Source: an uncultured Bacteroides sp. (lineage in GTDB: Bacteria > Bacteroidota > Bacteroidia > Bacteroidales > Bacteroidaceae). Taken from it: DNA of 12,109 nucleotides. A program made the position numbers and the translations under genes. A model generated the notes under the pieces. That model was not told where the DNA came from. It saw nothing but the letters and a program-made list of their open reading frames with translations, and did no database searches. Below, piece after piece: positions 1-7,695 of this stretch; the stretch's first letter is position 1, and every line of letters begins with the position of its first letter. The stretch covers positions 1-12,109 of the forward strand of contig URCM01000091.1 of assembly GCA_900546355.1 (NCBI GenBank), written 5' to 3'.

Positions 1-51
1 TGTTCAATATAAAGGATTAACGGATTTTTCGCAATCCATTTCTGATTGACT

Positions 52-73
52 ATAAATTCAAAACAGCTTCTTA
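52..73 (-). repeat. Dispersed 22-bp repeat, copy 1 (reverse orientation)
   Basis: This 22-bp sequence is the exact reverse complement of 3730-3751 and of 12057-12078. Its core on the minus strand is AGAAGCTGTTTTGAATTT. It is followed directly on the plus strand by the left end of the larger repeat element at 74. Bases 1-51 to its left show no gene and no clear structure. Confidence 0.85.
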
Positions 74-209
74 GAGCCTGTTTAAATTTTCCAATAAAGT
101 AATGTGATTTCAGGTTCTTTTGTGTTTGTTTTTGCCGATATATGTATGATAATCAGCTTTTGAAAGAAATGCTATCTGTTTTCAGCCCTCTTGCTTTTAT
201 GTTTTCCGT

Positions 210-289
210 ATGGAGGACGTACGTTTTTGGTACGGAAAACGTACGTCCTCGGTAGGGAAAACGTATGTTTTTGGGACGGAGGACGTAAA
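210..289 (+). repeat. 22-bp tandem repeat with ACGTACGT core
   Basis: Three consecutive 22-bp units lie at 210-231, 232-253 and 254-275, with a partial fourth from 276. The unit reads roughly A(C/T)GGA(GG/AA)ACGTACGT followed by TTTT or CCTC and GGT. Each full unit centres on the palindrome ACGTACGT or its variant ACGTATGT. The flanks alternate between GGAGG/CCTC and GAAAA/TTTT, so neighbouring units can also pair with each other. The array lies inside repeat copy A. It has no spacers and is not a CRISPR. Confidence 0.8.
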
Positions 290-338
290 AGGAAGTGTTT
301 TGTGGTGCGAATAGAATGCATGTGCAAAATCGAATGTT

Positions 339-433
339 AGAAGACACTGTTTTGAATTATCGCCAAAAGCGTACACGCAAACGGATACATCAAGACGGGA
401 AAAAACTTTTTGTAGAAATTCAAAACAGTTTCT
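339..433. repeat. Inverted-repeat module, degenerate copy
   Basis: This is the degenerate counterpart of the perfect module at 3732-3823. The left arm (339-359) has two extra bases and one missing T. The right arm (416-433) has one substitution, reading CAGTTTCT for CAGCTTCT. The internal segment is well conserved with the other copy. After the right arm the sequence continues TTAAATTTTCC. This resembles the start of another left end (GAGCCTGTTTAAATTTTCC) with about ten bases deleted, as if modules had been fused. Confidence 0.7.
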
Positions 434-444
434 TAAATTTTCCG

Positions 445-452
445 TACCTTTG
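445..452 (+). promoter_or_regulatory. Putative -7 promoter box of pflB (TACCTTTG)
   Basis: TACCTTTG fits the Bacteroidetes sigma-ABfr -7 consensus TAnnTTTG. It lies about 47 bp before the pflB start and about 12 bp past repeat copy A. No good TTTG -33 box is found at the usual 19-21 bp spacing; that position falls inside the right arm of the repeat (CAAAACAG). The promoter may therefore depend on an activator, as would suit an anaerobic metabolic gene, but that is inference. Confidence 0.55.
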
Positions 453-498
453 CGCTTCATTTTTTATCATTATATAAACCACTTAAATTTTTTTGAGT

Positions 499-2718
499 AT
501 GATGAATTTCAAAGAAGGACATTGGAATAAAGAAATCAACGTCACCGATTTCGTGAAGACAAACATTACCCCTTACGAAGGCGACGCGTCTTTTCTGACT
601 GGTCCTACCGAACGTACGAAATCTGTGTGGAATAAGTGTCTGGAGGCACTTGCCGAAGAACGTGCTAACAATGGTGTGCGCTCGCTCGACCCCTCAACTG
701 TTTCTACCATTACTTCGTTTGCGCCCGGTTATATAGATAAGGAGAACGAGGTGATAGTCGGATTGCAGACCGATGAATTGCTGCGCCGTGCCATCAAACC
801 TTTCGGAGGAATTAAAGTGGTAGAAAAGGCTTGCCGTGAGAATGGGCTTGAAGTGGATCCCAAAGTAAAAGATATATTTACACATTATCGCAAGACGCAT
901 AACGATGGCGTGTTTGACGCTTACACGGAAGAAATACGTTCGTTCCGTTCGTTAGGCTTCTTGACAGGTTTGCCCGATAACTATGCGCGTGGACGTATCA
1001 TCGGAGATTACCGTCGTTTGGCTTTATATGGTCTTGACAGGCTGATTGAAGCCAAGCAGGACGATTTGCGTCATTTGGTTAGTCCGATGACCGATGAGCG
1101 GATTCGTCTGCGTGAAGAGGTTGCAGAGCAGATTAAAGCATTGAAAGAAATCAAGATTTTGGGTGAACAATATGGTCTCGACTTGAGTCGTCCGGCGGAA
1201 ACGGCCCAGGAAGCCGTACAATGGGTATATATGGCTTATTTGGCTGCGGTGAAAGAACAGGACGGTGCAGCTATGTCGTTGGGTAATGTATCTTCGTTTC
1301 TTGATATTTATATCGAAAACGATATGGCGCATGGAAAACTGGATGAGATTCATGCCCAGGAGTTGATAGACCAGTTCGTAATCAAATTGCGCATGGTGCG
1401 CCATCTGCGTATGCAGGCATATACCGATATCTTTGCCGGAGACCCGACCTGGGTAACAGAATCTATTGGCGGACGTTTCAACGATGGACGTGTGAAGGTG
1501 ACAAAGACTTCGTTCCGCTTCTTGCAGACTTTATATAATTTAGGCCCTTCACCCGAACCGAACCTGACGGTATTGTGGAGTCCGCAATTGCCCGAAGGTT
1601 TCAAGGGCTTCTGTGCCCAAGTGTCCATTGATACGTCTTCTATTCAATATGAAAACGATGACTTGATGCGTGAAGTGCGTGGCTCGGACGATTACGGCAT
1701 TGCTTGCTGTGTGTCTTATCAGGATATAGGCAGGCATATCCAGTTCTTCGGCGCGCGTTGCAATTTGGCAAAAGCACTTTTGCTTGCCATCAATGGCGGG
1801 CGATGCGAGAATACCGGTACGGTGATGGTAAAAGATATTCCGGTATTGAGCAGCGATGAACTGAATTTCGAGGAAGTGCTTGCCAATTACAAGAAAGTAT
1901 TGAAAGAAATGGCGCGTGTATATAATGATGCGATGAATATCATTCACTATATGCATGACAAATATTATTACGAAAAGGCACAGATGGCATTTGTCGATAC
2001 AAATCCTGAAATTAATCTGGCGTACGGTGTAGCTGGTATGTCGATTGCGATTGATTCGCTTTCGGCTATTAAATATGCAAAAGTGAAAGCACGCCGCAAT
2101 GACATCGGCCTGACGGAAGGATTTGATATTGAGGGTGAGTTCCCTTGCTTCGGAAACGATGATGACCGTGTAGACCATTTGGCGGTAGACTTGATTTATT
2201 ATTTTGATGAAGAGTTGAAGAAACTTCCGGTTTACAAGCATGCGAAGCCAACTCTTTCTATCCTGACCATTACTTCGAATGTGATGTACGGAAAGAAGAC
2301 TGGTGCTACTCCCGACGGGCGTGCCAAAGGTGTGGCTTTTGCTCCGGGCGCCAATCCGATGCATGGACGTGATAAGAATGGTGCGATTGCTTCGTTAAGT
2401 TCGGTTGCCAAGTTACGTTATCGTGATTCACAGGACGGCATCAGTAATACATTCTCGATTGTGCCGAAATCGTTGGGTGTAGACCGTGAAAGCCGTATTG
2501 AGAATTTGGTTACGCTTATGGATGGTTACTTTGTGAAAGGCGCGCATCATCTGAATGTAAATGTGTTGAACCGTGAAATGTTGGAGGATGCGATGGAACA
2601 TCCTGAAAAATATCCGCAACTGACTATCCGTGTTTCGGGTTATGCCGTCAACTTCATTAAATTGAGCCGTGAGCATCAGTTGGAGGTTATTTCACGTAGT
2701 TTCCACGAACGGATGTAA
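499..2718 (+). CDS. pflB: Formate C-acetyltransferase (pyruvate formate-lyase)
   Basis: This cytoplasmic glycyl radical enzyme converts pyruvate and CoA to acetyl-CoA and formate during anaerobic fermentation. The protein is 739 aa from ATG 499, close to the roughly 760 aa usual for PflB. The frame is open from a TTG at 493, but the tandem ATG codons at 499 and 502 are more plausible starts; no Shine-Dalgarno is visible. The adjacent catalytic cysteines (Cys403-Cys404, context GIACCVSYQ) are the PFL hallmark and argue against diol-dehydratase relatives. The C-terminal radical-bearing glycine is Gly714 in RVSGYAVNF. The N-terminal half matches the PFL domain ([20 protein letters not shown]). 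The gene is complete and is followed 90 bp later by its activating enzyme. No focA formate channel is adjacent. Identification is very secure. Confidence 0.98.
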   Translation: MMNFKEGHWNKEINVTDFVKTNITPYEGDASFLTGPTERTKSVWNKCLEALAEERANNGVRSLDPSTVSTITSFAPGYIDKENEVIVGLQTDELLRRAIKPFGGIKVVEKACRENGLEVDPKVKDIFTHYRKTHNDGVFDAYTEEIRSFRSLGFLTGLPDNYARGRIIGDYRRLALYGLDRLIEAKQDDLRHLVSPMTDERIRLREEVAEQIKALKEIKILGEQYGLDLSRPAETAQEAVQWVYMAYLAAVKEQDGAAMSLGNVSSFLDIYIENDMAHGKLDEIHAQELIDQFVIKLRMVRHLRMQAYTDIFAGDPTWVTESIGGRFNDGRVKVTKTSFRFLQTLYNLGPSPEPNLTVLWSPQLPEGFKGFCAQVSIDTSSIQYENDDLMREVRGSDDYGIACCVSYQDIGRHIQFFGARCNLAKALLLAINGGRCENTGTVMVKDIPVLSSDELNFEEVLANYKKVLKEMARVYNDAMNIIHYMHDKYYYEKAQMAFVDTNPEINLAYGVAGMSIAIDSLSAIKYAKVKARRNDIGLTEGFDIEGEFPCFGNDDDRVDHLAVDLIYYFDEELKKLPVYKHAKPTLSILTITSNVMYGKKTGATPDGRAKGVAFAPGANPMHGRDKNGAIASLSSVAKLRYRDSQDGISNTFSIVPKSLGVDRESRIENLVTLMDGYFVKGAHHLNVNVLNREMLEDAMEHPEKYPQLTIRVSGYAVNFIKLSREHQLEVISRSFHERM

Positions 2719-2733
2719 TTGTTTTTAGATCCG

Positions 2734-2786
2734 GACACAGGGGCCAGGTTGTTCTGTTGGTAATGAAAAAGCTGTGTCTCTGTGTC
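2734..2786 (+). other. pflB-pflA intergenic inverted and direct repeat
   Basis: GACACAG (2734-2740) pairs with CTGTGTC at 2772-2778, and a second CTGTGTC follows at 2780-2786. This could form a weak 7-bp stem with a loop of about 31 nt in the 90-bp gap between pflB and pflA. No U-run follows, so it is not a convincing terminator. It might be an RNA processing or stability site between two cotranscribed genes, but support is slight. Confidence 0.3.
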
Positions 2787-2808
2787 TGAAATTTGAAATC
2801 GCAATTAG

Positions 2809-3537
2809 ATGATTAGAGTACATTCTTACGAATCTTTGGGCACTTACGATGGACCGGGTATCCGGCTGGTCGTTTTTCTGCAGGGATGTAATTTCCGTTG
2901 CTTGTATTGCGCCAATCCTGACACCATTGATTGCAAAGGAGAAAGTAAAGAAGTCGCCCCGGAAGAGATTTTGCGTATGGCGGTCAACCAGAAACCTTTT
3001 TTTGGTAAAAAGGGTGGCATAACGTTTAGTGGGGGAGAGCCTACCTTTCAAGCGAAGGCATTGCTTCCTTTGTTCCGGATGCTGAAAGAAGCAGGCATCC
3101 ATATTTGCGTAGATACGAATGGAGGTATTTGGAACGAAGAGGTAAAGGAGCTGCTGATGCTTGCTGATTTGGTGTTGCTCGATGTGAAAGAATTCAATGA
3201 CGAGCGTCATCGCCGGCTGACCTCACGAAGTAATGCGCAAACCCTGCAGACGGCAGCCTGGCTGGAAGCGAATGGGAAACCTTTCTGGCTGCGCTATGTA
3301 TTGGTGCAAGGATATAGTGCTTTCCGTGAAGACATCGAGGCCTTGGGTAAACATTTCAAAGCCTATCGGATGATAGAGCGGGTAGAAATTTTACCTTATC
3401 ATACGCTCGGTGTCCATAAGTATGAAGCGATGGGGTTGGATTATCAGTTGAAAGGAGTGGAACCGAATACTTCTGAACAGTTGGAAGAAGCCCGTGTACT
3501 CTTCCAGTCTTATATGAATAAGGTATATGTGAATTGA
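2809..3537 (+). CDS. pflA: Pyruvate formate-lyase-activating enzyme (radical SAM)
   Basis: This radical S-adenosylmethionine enzyme abstracts a hydrogen from the conserved glycine of PflB, generating the catalytic glycyl radical under anaerobic conditions. The protein is 242 aa, typical for PflA (about 245 aa). The [4Fe-4S] motif CxxxCxxC is present as C27-NFR-C31-LY-C34, preceded by the family signature YDGPGIRLVVFLQGC. The SAM-binding GGE motif follows in FSGGEPTFQ. Downstream, DTNGG and LLDVKEFNDERHR match the PflA fold. ATG 2809 starts right at the family's usual N terminus. It lies 90 bp after pflB on the same strand and no promoter box is seen between them, so cotranscription is likely. 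Its presence beside pflB supports both assignments. Confidence 0.97.
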   Translation: MIRVHSYESLGTYDGPGIRLVVFLQGCNFRCLYCANPDTIDCKGESKEVAPEEILRMAVNQKPFFGKKGGITFSGGEPTFQAKALLPLFRMLKEAGIHICVDTNGGIWNEEVKELLMLADLVLLDVKEFNDERHRRLTSRSNAQTLQTAAWLEANGKPFWLRYVLVQGYSAFREDIEALGKHFKAYRMIERVEILPYHTLGVHKYEAMGLDYQLKGVEPNTSEQLEEARVLFQSYMNKVYVN

Positions 3538-3581
3538 TGTTTATACGGTGCGCTTTTGAGGAAGTATTATCCAGGGAAGAT

Positions 3582-3853
3582 TGAGAACCTGTTTAAATTT
3601 TTCAGGTAAAGTCATATTGACAGGTTTCTTTTGCGTTTGTTTCCGGTCTGTTTTCCCGATTTTATGCGTCTCAGATAACCCTATTCTCTTTATAAAATCA
3701 GCAAAACGTCCTCGAAAACAATGCTCAAATAAGAAGCTGTTTTGAATTTATCGCCCAAAGCACACACGAAAACGGATACATCAAGTCAAGAAAAACTTTT
3801 TGGAGAAATTCAAAACAGCTTCTAAACCTGGGCAAACTTTAAACAGGTTTTCA
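3582..3853 (+). repeat. Composite repeat element, copy B (downstream of pflA)
   Basis: This non-coding element of about 270 bp sits between the convergent pflA and fcl genes and is related to copy A at 74-433. Its ends are inverted repeats of each other. The first 20 bases, containing AACCTGTTTAAA, match the reverse complement of 3834-3853, containing TTTAAACAGGTT, with two mismatches. Inside its right half lies a second, perfect inverted-repeat module (3732-3823). A short string AAAACGTCCTCG at about 3704 resembles the tandem array of copy A and may be its remnant. The ends look transposon-like, but there is no coding capacity and I could not identify a target-site duplication. Confidence 0.7.
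3732..3823. repeat. Inverted-repeat module (18-bp perfect arms, MITE-like or hairpin)
   Basis: AGAAGCTGTTTTGAATTT at 3732-3749 is the exact reverse complement of 3806-3823. The arms enclose 56 bp, which include ACGGATACATCAAG and AAAAACTTTTT. In RNA or single-stranded DNA it would form a long hairpin. It lies between two convergent genes, so it might also act as a transcription barrier for both. Its left arm extends to the 22-bp sequence repeated at both window edges. The perfect arms beside the decayed copy at 339-433 suggest a younger or selected copy. Confidence 0.8.
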
Positions 3854-3927
3854 ATGCAGTAACATAAAATCATGGTGCTTTTCATGAGGATATATGGAAA
3901 GGATCTGTGACTTTGTGTTACTGCATT
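3853..3927. terminator. Possible long-loop hairpin between convergent pflA and fcl
   Basis: AATGCAGTAACA (3853-3864) and TGTTACTGCATT (3916-3927) form a perfect 12-bp inverted repeat with a 51-nt loop. The loop itself holds a small nested repeat, TCATG (3870-3874) with CATGA (3883-3887). The position, 45 bp past the fcl stop on the minus strand and past pflA on the plus strand, suits a bidirectional transcription end. No strong U-run adjoins the stem, so the terminator role is tentative. Confidence 0.35.
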
Positions 3928-3971
3928 CAATTTCCCAATCAGGATGTGTCTTTTCTGGATGGAGAACGTTT

Positions 3972-5072
3972 TTATACTGTCTGGTGATTGATGCAAATAC
4001 CTTTCAGGTACCATTCGTATAAACGGTGGATACCTTCGTCTATTTCCACTTTGTGGTGCCAACCCAGACCGTGCAGTTTGGTTACATCTGTCAGTTTGCG
4101 TGGGGTACCGTCAGGTTTTGAAGCATCCCAACGCAATTCGCCTTTGAATCCGATTTCTTTTACAATCTTTTCTGCCAGTTCCCGGATGCTCAGTTCCTTA
4201 CCTGTACCTACGTTGATATGGCAGTTACGGATTTCCTTATCACCTTCTGTGTAAGTGTCTTTAAAATCCACATTCAATAACACGTGTACGCTGGCATCTG
4301 CCATTTCCTCACTCCATAAAAATTCGCGCAACGGTTTTCCTGTTCCCCATAAGGTGACGGCTTCGGCAGTGATTCCAAATTTAGCCAGTTTAGCCAAAAT
4401 CTCTTCGTCCGTGTTATTTCCGTTGACACCTTCTACCGGACGCAGGTTGATATCTTTGCGTACAGCTTCCCAATCTCCTTCGTTCAGGCATTTCGCCAAA
4501 TATACCTTGCGTATCATAGCCGGAAGTACGTGGCTGTTCTCCAGATGGAAATTATCATTGGGCCCGTAAAGGTTGGTAGGCATCACGGCAATGTAGTTTG
4601 TTCCGTATTGCAAATTGAAGCTTTCACACATCTTCAGTCCTGCTATCTTGGCAATGGCATACGGTTCGTTGGTATATTCTAAGGAAGAGGTGAGGAGCGC
4701 TTCTTCTTTCATCGGTTGAGGAGCTTCACGCGGATAGATGCAGGTGCTTCCTAAGAAAAGCAGTTTCTTTACCCCGTGACGGAAGCTTTCGCCGATAACG
4801 TTTTGCTGTATCTGCAAGTTTTGATAAATGAAATCGGCACGGTATTGCAGGTTTGCCATGATACCGCCTACGTGTGCTGCCGCTAATACCACGGCTTCAG
4901 GCTGTTCTTTGTCGAAGAATTGTTTTACCGCTACGCCGTCCAGTAAATCGAGTTCTTTGTGGCTGCAGCCGACTAAGTTCGTGTATCCTCTTTGCAGGAG
5001 ATTGTTCCAAATGGCTGATCCGACCAATCCGTGATGTCCTGCCACATATATTTTTGCTGATTTGTCTAACAT
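3972..5072 (-). CDS. fcl: GDP-L-fucose synthase
   Basis: This NADPH-dependent epimerase/reductase converts GDP-4-keto-6-deoxy-D-mannose to GDP-L-fucose, the final step of de novo synthesis in the cytoplasm. The frame runs upstream to a TTG at 5129. The ATG at 5072 is preferred because the protein then begins MLDKSAKIYVAGHHGLVGSA, with the Rossmann glycine motif at the usual distance. That gives 366 aa. The short-chain dehydrogenase pair YxxxK is Tyr138 and Lys142 (YAIAK), and GSTCIYP supplies the catalytic serine. It is longer than E. coli Fcl (321 aa) mainly because of an insertion of about 40 residues near residues 190-230, before LWGTGKPLREFLW. It follows gmd by 106 bp, so the two probably act and are transcribed together. 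Confidence 0.96.
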   Translation of the reverse strand: MLDKSAKIYVAGHHGLVGSAIWNNLLQRGYTNLVGCSHKELDLLDGVAVKQFFDKEQPEAVVLAAAHVGGIMANLQYRADFIYQNLQIQQNVIGESFRHGVKKLLFLGSTCIYPREAPQPMKEEALLTSSLEYTNEPYAIAKIAGLKMCESFNLQYGTNYIAVMPTNLYGPNDNFHLENSHVLPAMIRKVYLAKCLNEGDWEAVRKDINLRPVEGVNGNNTDEEILAKLAKFGITAEAVTLWGTGKPLREFLWSEEMADASVHVLLNVDFKDTYTEGDKEIRNCHINVGTGKELSIRELAEKIVKEIGFKGELRWDASKPDGTPRKLTDVTKLHGLGWHHKVEIDEGIHRLYEWYLKGICINHQTV

Positions 5073-5108
5073 GAGTTTATCGTTTGATTCAGAGTTAAAG
5101 GAATAGGG

Positions 5109-5135
5109 GAATGATTGTTTCAAAATCAATCATTC
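5109..5135 (-). other. Hairpin in the gmd-fcl intergenic region
   Basis: GAATGATTG (5109-5117) and CAATCATTC (5127-5135) form a perfect 9-bp stem with a 9-nt loop. It lies between the gmd stop and the fcl ATG, in what would be the mRNA leader of fcl. No U-run follows on the minus strand. An RNA processing or stability role is more likely than termination, but it is unproven. Confidence 0.45.
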
Positions 5136-5178
5136 TGCTATATTCGGTAAATATTGATTTTGCTTCTTATTTAGTCTA

Positions 5179-6267
5179 TTATTCTTTTTTATCCAATTCA
5201 GCTTTCAGGTGCAGCTTCTTTACAAACTGCATATCGTGTTCCACCATAATGCGGACCAGTTCGCGGAACGGAGTTTTGGTAGGATTCCAACCTAAGGTCT
5301 CTTTAGCTTTGGTAGGATCGCCTAAAAGCTGTTCTACTTCACAGGGACGGAAATACTTCGGGTCGACTTCTACCAGAATACGGCCTGTGGCTTTGTCAAT
5401 GCCTTTTTCATCCACGCCACTACCTTGCCACTCTAATTCTATGCCTAAATATTGGAATGCCAGCGTGCAGAATTCACGAACGGTATGCATTTCTCCTGTA
5501 GCGATTACGAAATCTTCTGGTGTGTCGTGTTGTAAAATGAGCCACATGCATTCCACGTAATCTTTCGCATATCCCCAGTCGCGTTTGGCATCGAGATTTC
5601 CCAAATACAACTTATCTTGGAAACCTTGTTTGATGCGTGCTGCCGCTAATGTGATTTTGCGGGTCACAAATGTTTCCCCCCGCCGTTCGCTTTCGTGATT
5701 AAAAAGGATTCCGTTTACGGCAAACATTCCATAGCTTTCACGGTAGTTTTTTGTAATCCAGAAGCCGTATTGTTTTGCTACTCCATAAGGGGAGCGGGGA
5801 TAGAAAGGAGTGGTTTCTTTTTGGGGAATTTCCTGTACTTTACCAAACAGTTCCGATGTGGAAGCCTGGTAGATGCGGCAAGTCTTGTCTAATCCGCAGA
5901 TACGCACTGCTTCTAATAAACGCAGTGTGCCAATGGCGTCGGCTTCTGCTGTATATTCGGGCACATCAAATGACACTTTTACATGACTTTGCGCTGCCAG
6001 ATTGTAAATCTCTGTAGGATGGATGTCGCTGATGATACGGATAAGCGAGCTGGAGTCGGTCATATCTCCCCAATGGAGGTTTACTAAACGGCTTTTTTTC
6101 ATATCGCGCACCCATTCGTCTAAATACAAGTGTTCGATGCGTCCTGTATTGAACGAGGAAGAACGGCGCAGGATACCGTGTACTTCATATCCTTTTTCTA
6201 TCAGGAATTCAGCAAGATAGGAACCGTCTTGTCCCGTAATGCCGGTAATTAATGCTACTTTTCTCAT
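5179..6267 (-). CDS. gmd: GDP-mannose 4,6-dehydratase
   Basis: This enzyme converts GDP-D-mannose to GDP-4-keto-6-deoxy-D-mannose, the first committed step toward GDP-L-fucose and related sugars. It is a 362-aa extended short-chain dehydrogenase. The N-terminal dinucleotide-binding motif is [14 protein letters not shown], followed by the Gmd signature [16 protein letters not shown]. The active-site region STSELFGKV is present, and Tyr161-Lys165 (YGVAK) is the YxxxK pair. The stretch [17 protein letters not shown] is diagnostic of Gmd. Start ATG 6267 fits the family N terminus. A well-spaced Bacteroides-type promoter lies just upstream in the 64-bp gap after ugd, so gmd probably heads a gmd-fcl unit. 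The product can serve capsule fucosylation and protein O-glycosylation, both known in Bacteroides. Confidence 0.98.
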   Translation of the reverse strand: MRKVALITGITGQDGSYLAEFLIEKGYEVHGILRRSSSFNTGRIEHLYLDEWVRDMKKSRLVNLHWGDMTDSSSLIRIISDIHPTEIYNLAAQSHVKVSFDVPEYTAEADAIGTLRLLEAVRICGLDKTCRIYQASTSELFGKVQEIPQKETTPFYPRSPYGVAKQYGFWITKNYRESYGMFAVNGILFNHESERRGETFVTRKITLAAARIKQGFQDKLYLGNLDAKRDWGYAKDYVECMWLILQHDTPEDFVIATGEMHTVREFCTLAFQYLGIELEWQGSGVDEKGIDKATGRILVEVDPKYFRPCEVEQLLGDPTKAKETLGWNPTKTPFRELVRIMVEHDMQFVKKLHLKAELDKKE

Positions 6268-6298
6268 AATCCGTTGCTTTTGTAATGGTTGTATAAGG

Positions 6299-6330
6299 CA
6301 AAGGTAACGATTATTCTCTTATCAAACAAA
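6299..6330 (-). promoter_or_regulatory. Promoter of gmd-fcl (TTTG-N20-TACCTTTG)
   Basis: On the minus strand the -33 box TTTG (6330-6327) is followed after 20 bp by TACCTTTG (6306-6299). This matches the Bacteroidetes primary-sigma consensus in both sequence and spacing. It sits wholly between the ugd stop and the gmd start, with transcription predicted to begin about 25-30 bp before the gmd ATG. Confidence 0.7.
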
Positions 6331-6331
6331 C

Positions 6332-7579
6332 TTAGTCTCTTCTGAAAATGTCGCGTGTGTAAACTTTCTCTTTGACATCGTCCAAACAGGTGTCATAACG
6401 GTTGGCGATAATCGCTTGGCTTTGTGATTTAAAAGTATTCAAATCGTTTATTACTTTACTTCCAAAGAATGTACTGCCGTCTTCCAATGTAGGTTCGTAG
6501 ATAATGACTGTGGCACCTTTCGCTTTGATGCGTTTCATTACGCCTTGGATGCTGCTTTGACGGAAATTATCGCTGTGGCTCTTCATTGTAAGGCGATAAA
6601 CGCCGATGGTACATTGCTTTTCTTCCTTAGGGTTGTAAGCTCCTCGGTTGTAATAGTCGTAGTAGCCTGCTTTGTGCAGTACGCGGTCGGCTATGAAGTC
6701 TTTTCGTGTGCGATTACTTTCTACGATAGCCTGAATCAGGTTTTCGGGTACATCCGCATAATTGGCTAATAATTGTTTGGTGTCCTTGGGTAAGCAATAA
6801 CCTCCGTAACCGAAGCTGGGATTATTGTAATGTGTACCGATGCGTGGGTCGAGGCAAACACCATCGATGATGGCTTTCGTGTCCAATCCTTTCATTTCGG
6901 CATAAGTATCCAGTTCGTTGAAATAAGAAACCCGTAAAGCAAGGTAAGTATTGGCAAACAGTTTGACGGCTTCTGCTTCGGTGGGTCCCATAAACAGCGT
7001 GTCTATGTTTTCTTTGATAGCGCCTTCTTGAAGCAAGGCTGCAAAAATATGGGCGGCTTTATCTAATGTTGCGTCATTTTCGGGCCTCCCGACGATGATT
7101 CGACTGGGGTAAAGGTTATCGTAGAGTGCTTTGCTTTCACGCAGGAATTCGGGTGAGAAAATAATATTGGCATTCCCCGTTTTTTGACGGATGCTTTCTG
7201 TGTAGCCTACGGGGATTGTGCTTTTAATGACCATTATAGCGGCCGGGTTTACCTGTGTCACTAATTCGATTACTTCTTCCACATGGCTGGTGTCGAAGTA
7301 GTTTTTTACAGGGTCATAGTTGGTTGGGGCGGCTATGACGACAAAATCGGCGTCGGCATAAGCTTTTGCACCGTCCAGCGTAGCTGTAAGGTCCAAGTTT
7401 TTTTCTGCCAGGTATTTTTCGATGTAATCATCCTGAATGGGGGACAGGCGTTGGTTAATCATGTCTACCTTTTCGGGGATGATGTCAACGGCTGTCACCT
7501 GGTGGTGCTGGCTCAGCAAAGTGGCTATACTAAGGCCTACATAGCCTGTTCCTGCCACGGCTATTTTCAATTTTTCCAT
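6332..7579 (-). CDS. ugd: UDP-glucose 6-dehydrogenase
   Basis: This cytoplasmic NAD-dependent enzyme oxidises UDP-glucose to UDP-glucuronate, a precursor for acidic sugars in surface polysaccharides. The 415-aa protein starts with the Rossmann motif [10 protein letters not shown]. The middle contains [20 protein letters not shown] and [17 protein letters not shown], typical of the family. The catalytic cysteine is Cys262 in [15 protein letters not shown], very close to the E. coli Ugd motif (Cys260). The C-terminal UDP-binding domain follows ([18 protein letters not shown]). An AGGAC at 7587-7591, 7 nt before ATG 7579, could be a Shine-Dalgarno site, which is less usual in Bacteroidetes. No TAnnTTTG box is seen in the gap to wzc, so expression may depend on read-through of the hairpin at 7619-7662. 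Confidence 0.97.
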   Translation of the reverse strand: MEKLKIAVAGTGYVGLSIATLLSQHHQVTAVDIIPEKVDMINQRLSPIQDDYIEKYLAEKNLDLTATLDGAKAYADADFVVIAAPTNYDPVKNYFDTSHVEEVIELVTQVNPAAIMVIKSTIPVGYTESIRQKTGNANIIFSPEFLRESKALYDNLYPSRIIVGRPENDATLDKAAHIFAALLQEGAIKENIDTLFMGPTEAEAVKLFANTYLALRVSYFNELDTYAEMKGLDTKAIIDGVCLDPRIGTHYNNPSFGYGGYCLPKDTKQLLANYADVPENLIQAIVESNRTRKDFIADRVLHKAGYYDYYNRGAYNPKEEKQCTIGVYRLTMKSHSDNFRQSSIQGVMKRIKAKGATVIIYEPTLEDGSTFFGSKVINDLNTFKSQSQAIIANRYDTCLDDVKEKVYTRDIFRRD

Positions 7580-7618
7580 TCGTATTGTCCTTTTATGTTC
7601 AATATCTTAAAACAACAA

Positions 7619-7662
7619 ATCGCATCAGTCTACAAGGCTTGTTCCAGTATGACTGATGCGAT
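7619..7662 (-). terminator. Terminator or attenuator after wzc
   Basis: ATCGCATCAGTC (7619-7630) and GACTGATGCGAT (7651-7662) form a perfect 12-bp stem with a 20-nt loop. On the minus strand it is followed at once by TTTGTTGTTTT, giving the layout of a Rho-independent terminator. It lies in the 116-bp wzc-ugd gap. A smaller hairpin, CTGCG-TTAT-CGCAG at 7672-7685, precedes it in the direction of transcription. With no promoter seen for ugd, partial read-through is plausible. Confidence 0.65.
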
Positions 7663-7695
7663 GTCTCTTTGCTGCGTTATCGCAGGCTATTTCTC

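Larger units (their letters stand above)
74..433 (+). repeat. Composite repeat element, copy A (upstream of pflB)
   Basis: This non-coding element of about 360 bp is related to the one at 3582-3853. The left ends align clearly: both begin GA(G/A)CCTGTTTAAATTTT and continue with similar sequence for about 60 bp. The right ends align over about 95 bp (339-433 against 3732-3823), including the shared string ACGGATACATCAAG and a run resembling AAAAACTTTTT. The middle differs: copy A contains a 22-bp tandem array that copy B lacks or has only as a remnant. Small reading frames over the element are not conserved as proteins and look fortuitous. The element ends about 12 bp before the pflB -7 box. 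The similarity is seen directly; calling it a MITE-like or REP-like mobile repeat is inference. Confidence 0.7.

Noticed and set aside
210..289. Possible CRISPR array
   Set aside because: The 22-bp units are directly adjacent with no unique spacers, and no cas gene is present.
295..477. Short plus-strand reading frame of 60 codons before pflB
   Set aside because: It lies across the repeat element and its degenerate inverted-repeat module. The copy at 3582-3853 does not preserve the frame, and no protein motif is seen.
493..498. TTG start for pflB
   Set aside because: ATG codons at 499 and 502 are adjacent and more likely. The added residues bring no family feature.
1549..2364. Long minus-strand open frame of 271 codons inside pflB
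   Set aside because: It is a shadow of pflB, whose catalytic motifs and full length are clear. The shadow protein has no recognisable domain.
499..2718. Glycyl radical diol or glycerol dehydratase, or choline lyase
   Set aside because: The adjacent Cys-Cys pair and overall PFL sequence, with PflA beside it, identify pyruvate formate-lyase.
5073..5129. Extended N terminus of fcl from TTG 5129
   Set aside because: The extension covers the intergenic hairpin, and the Rossmann motif is at normal distance from ATG 5072.
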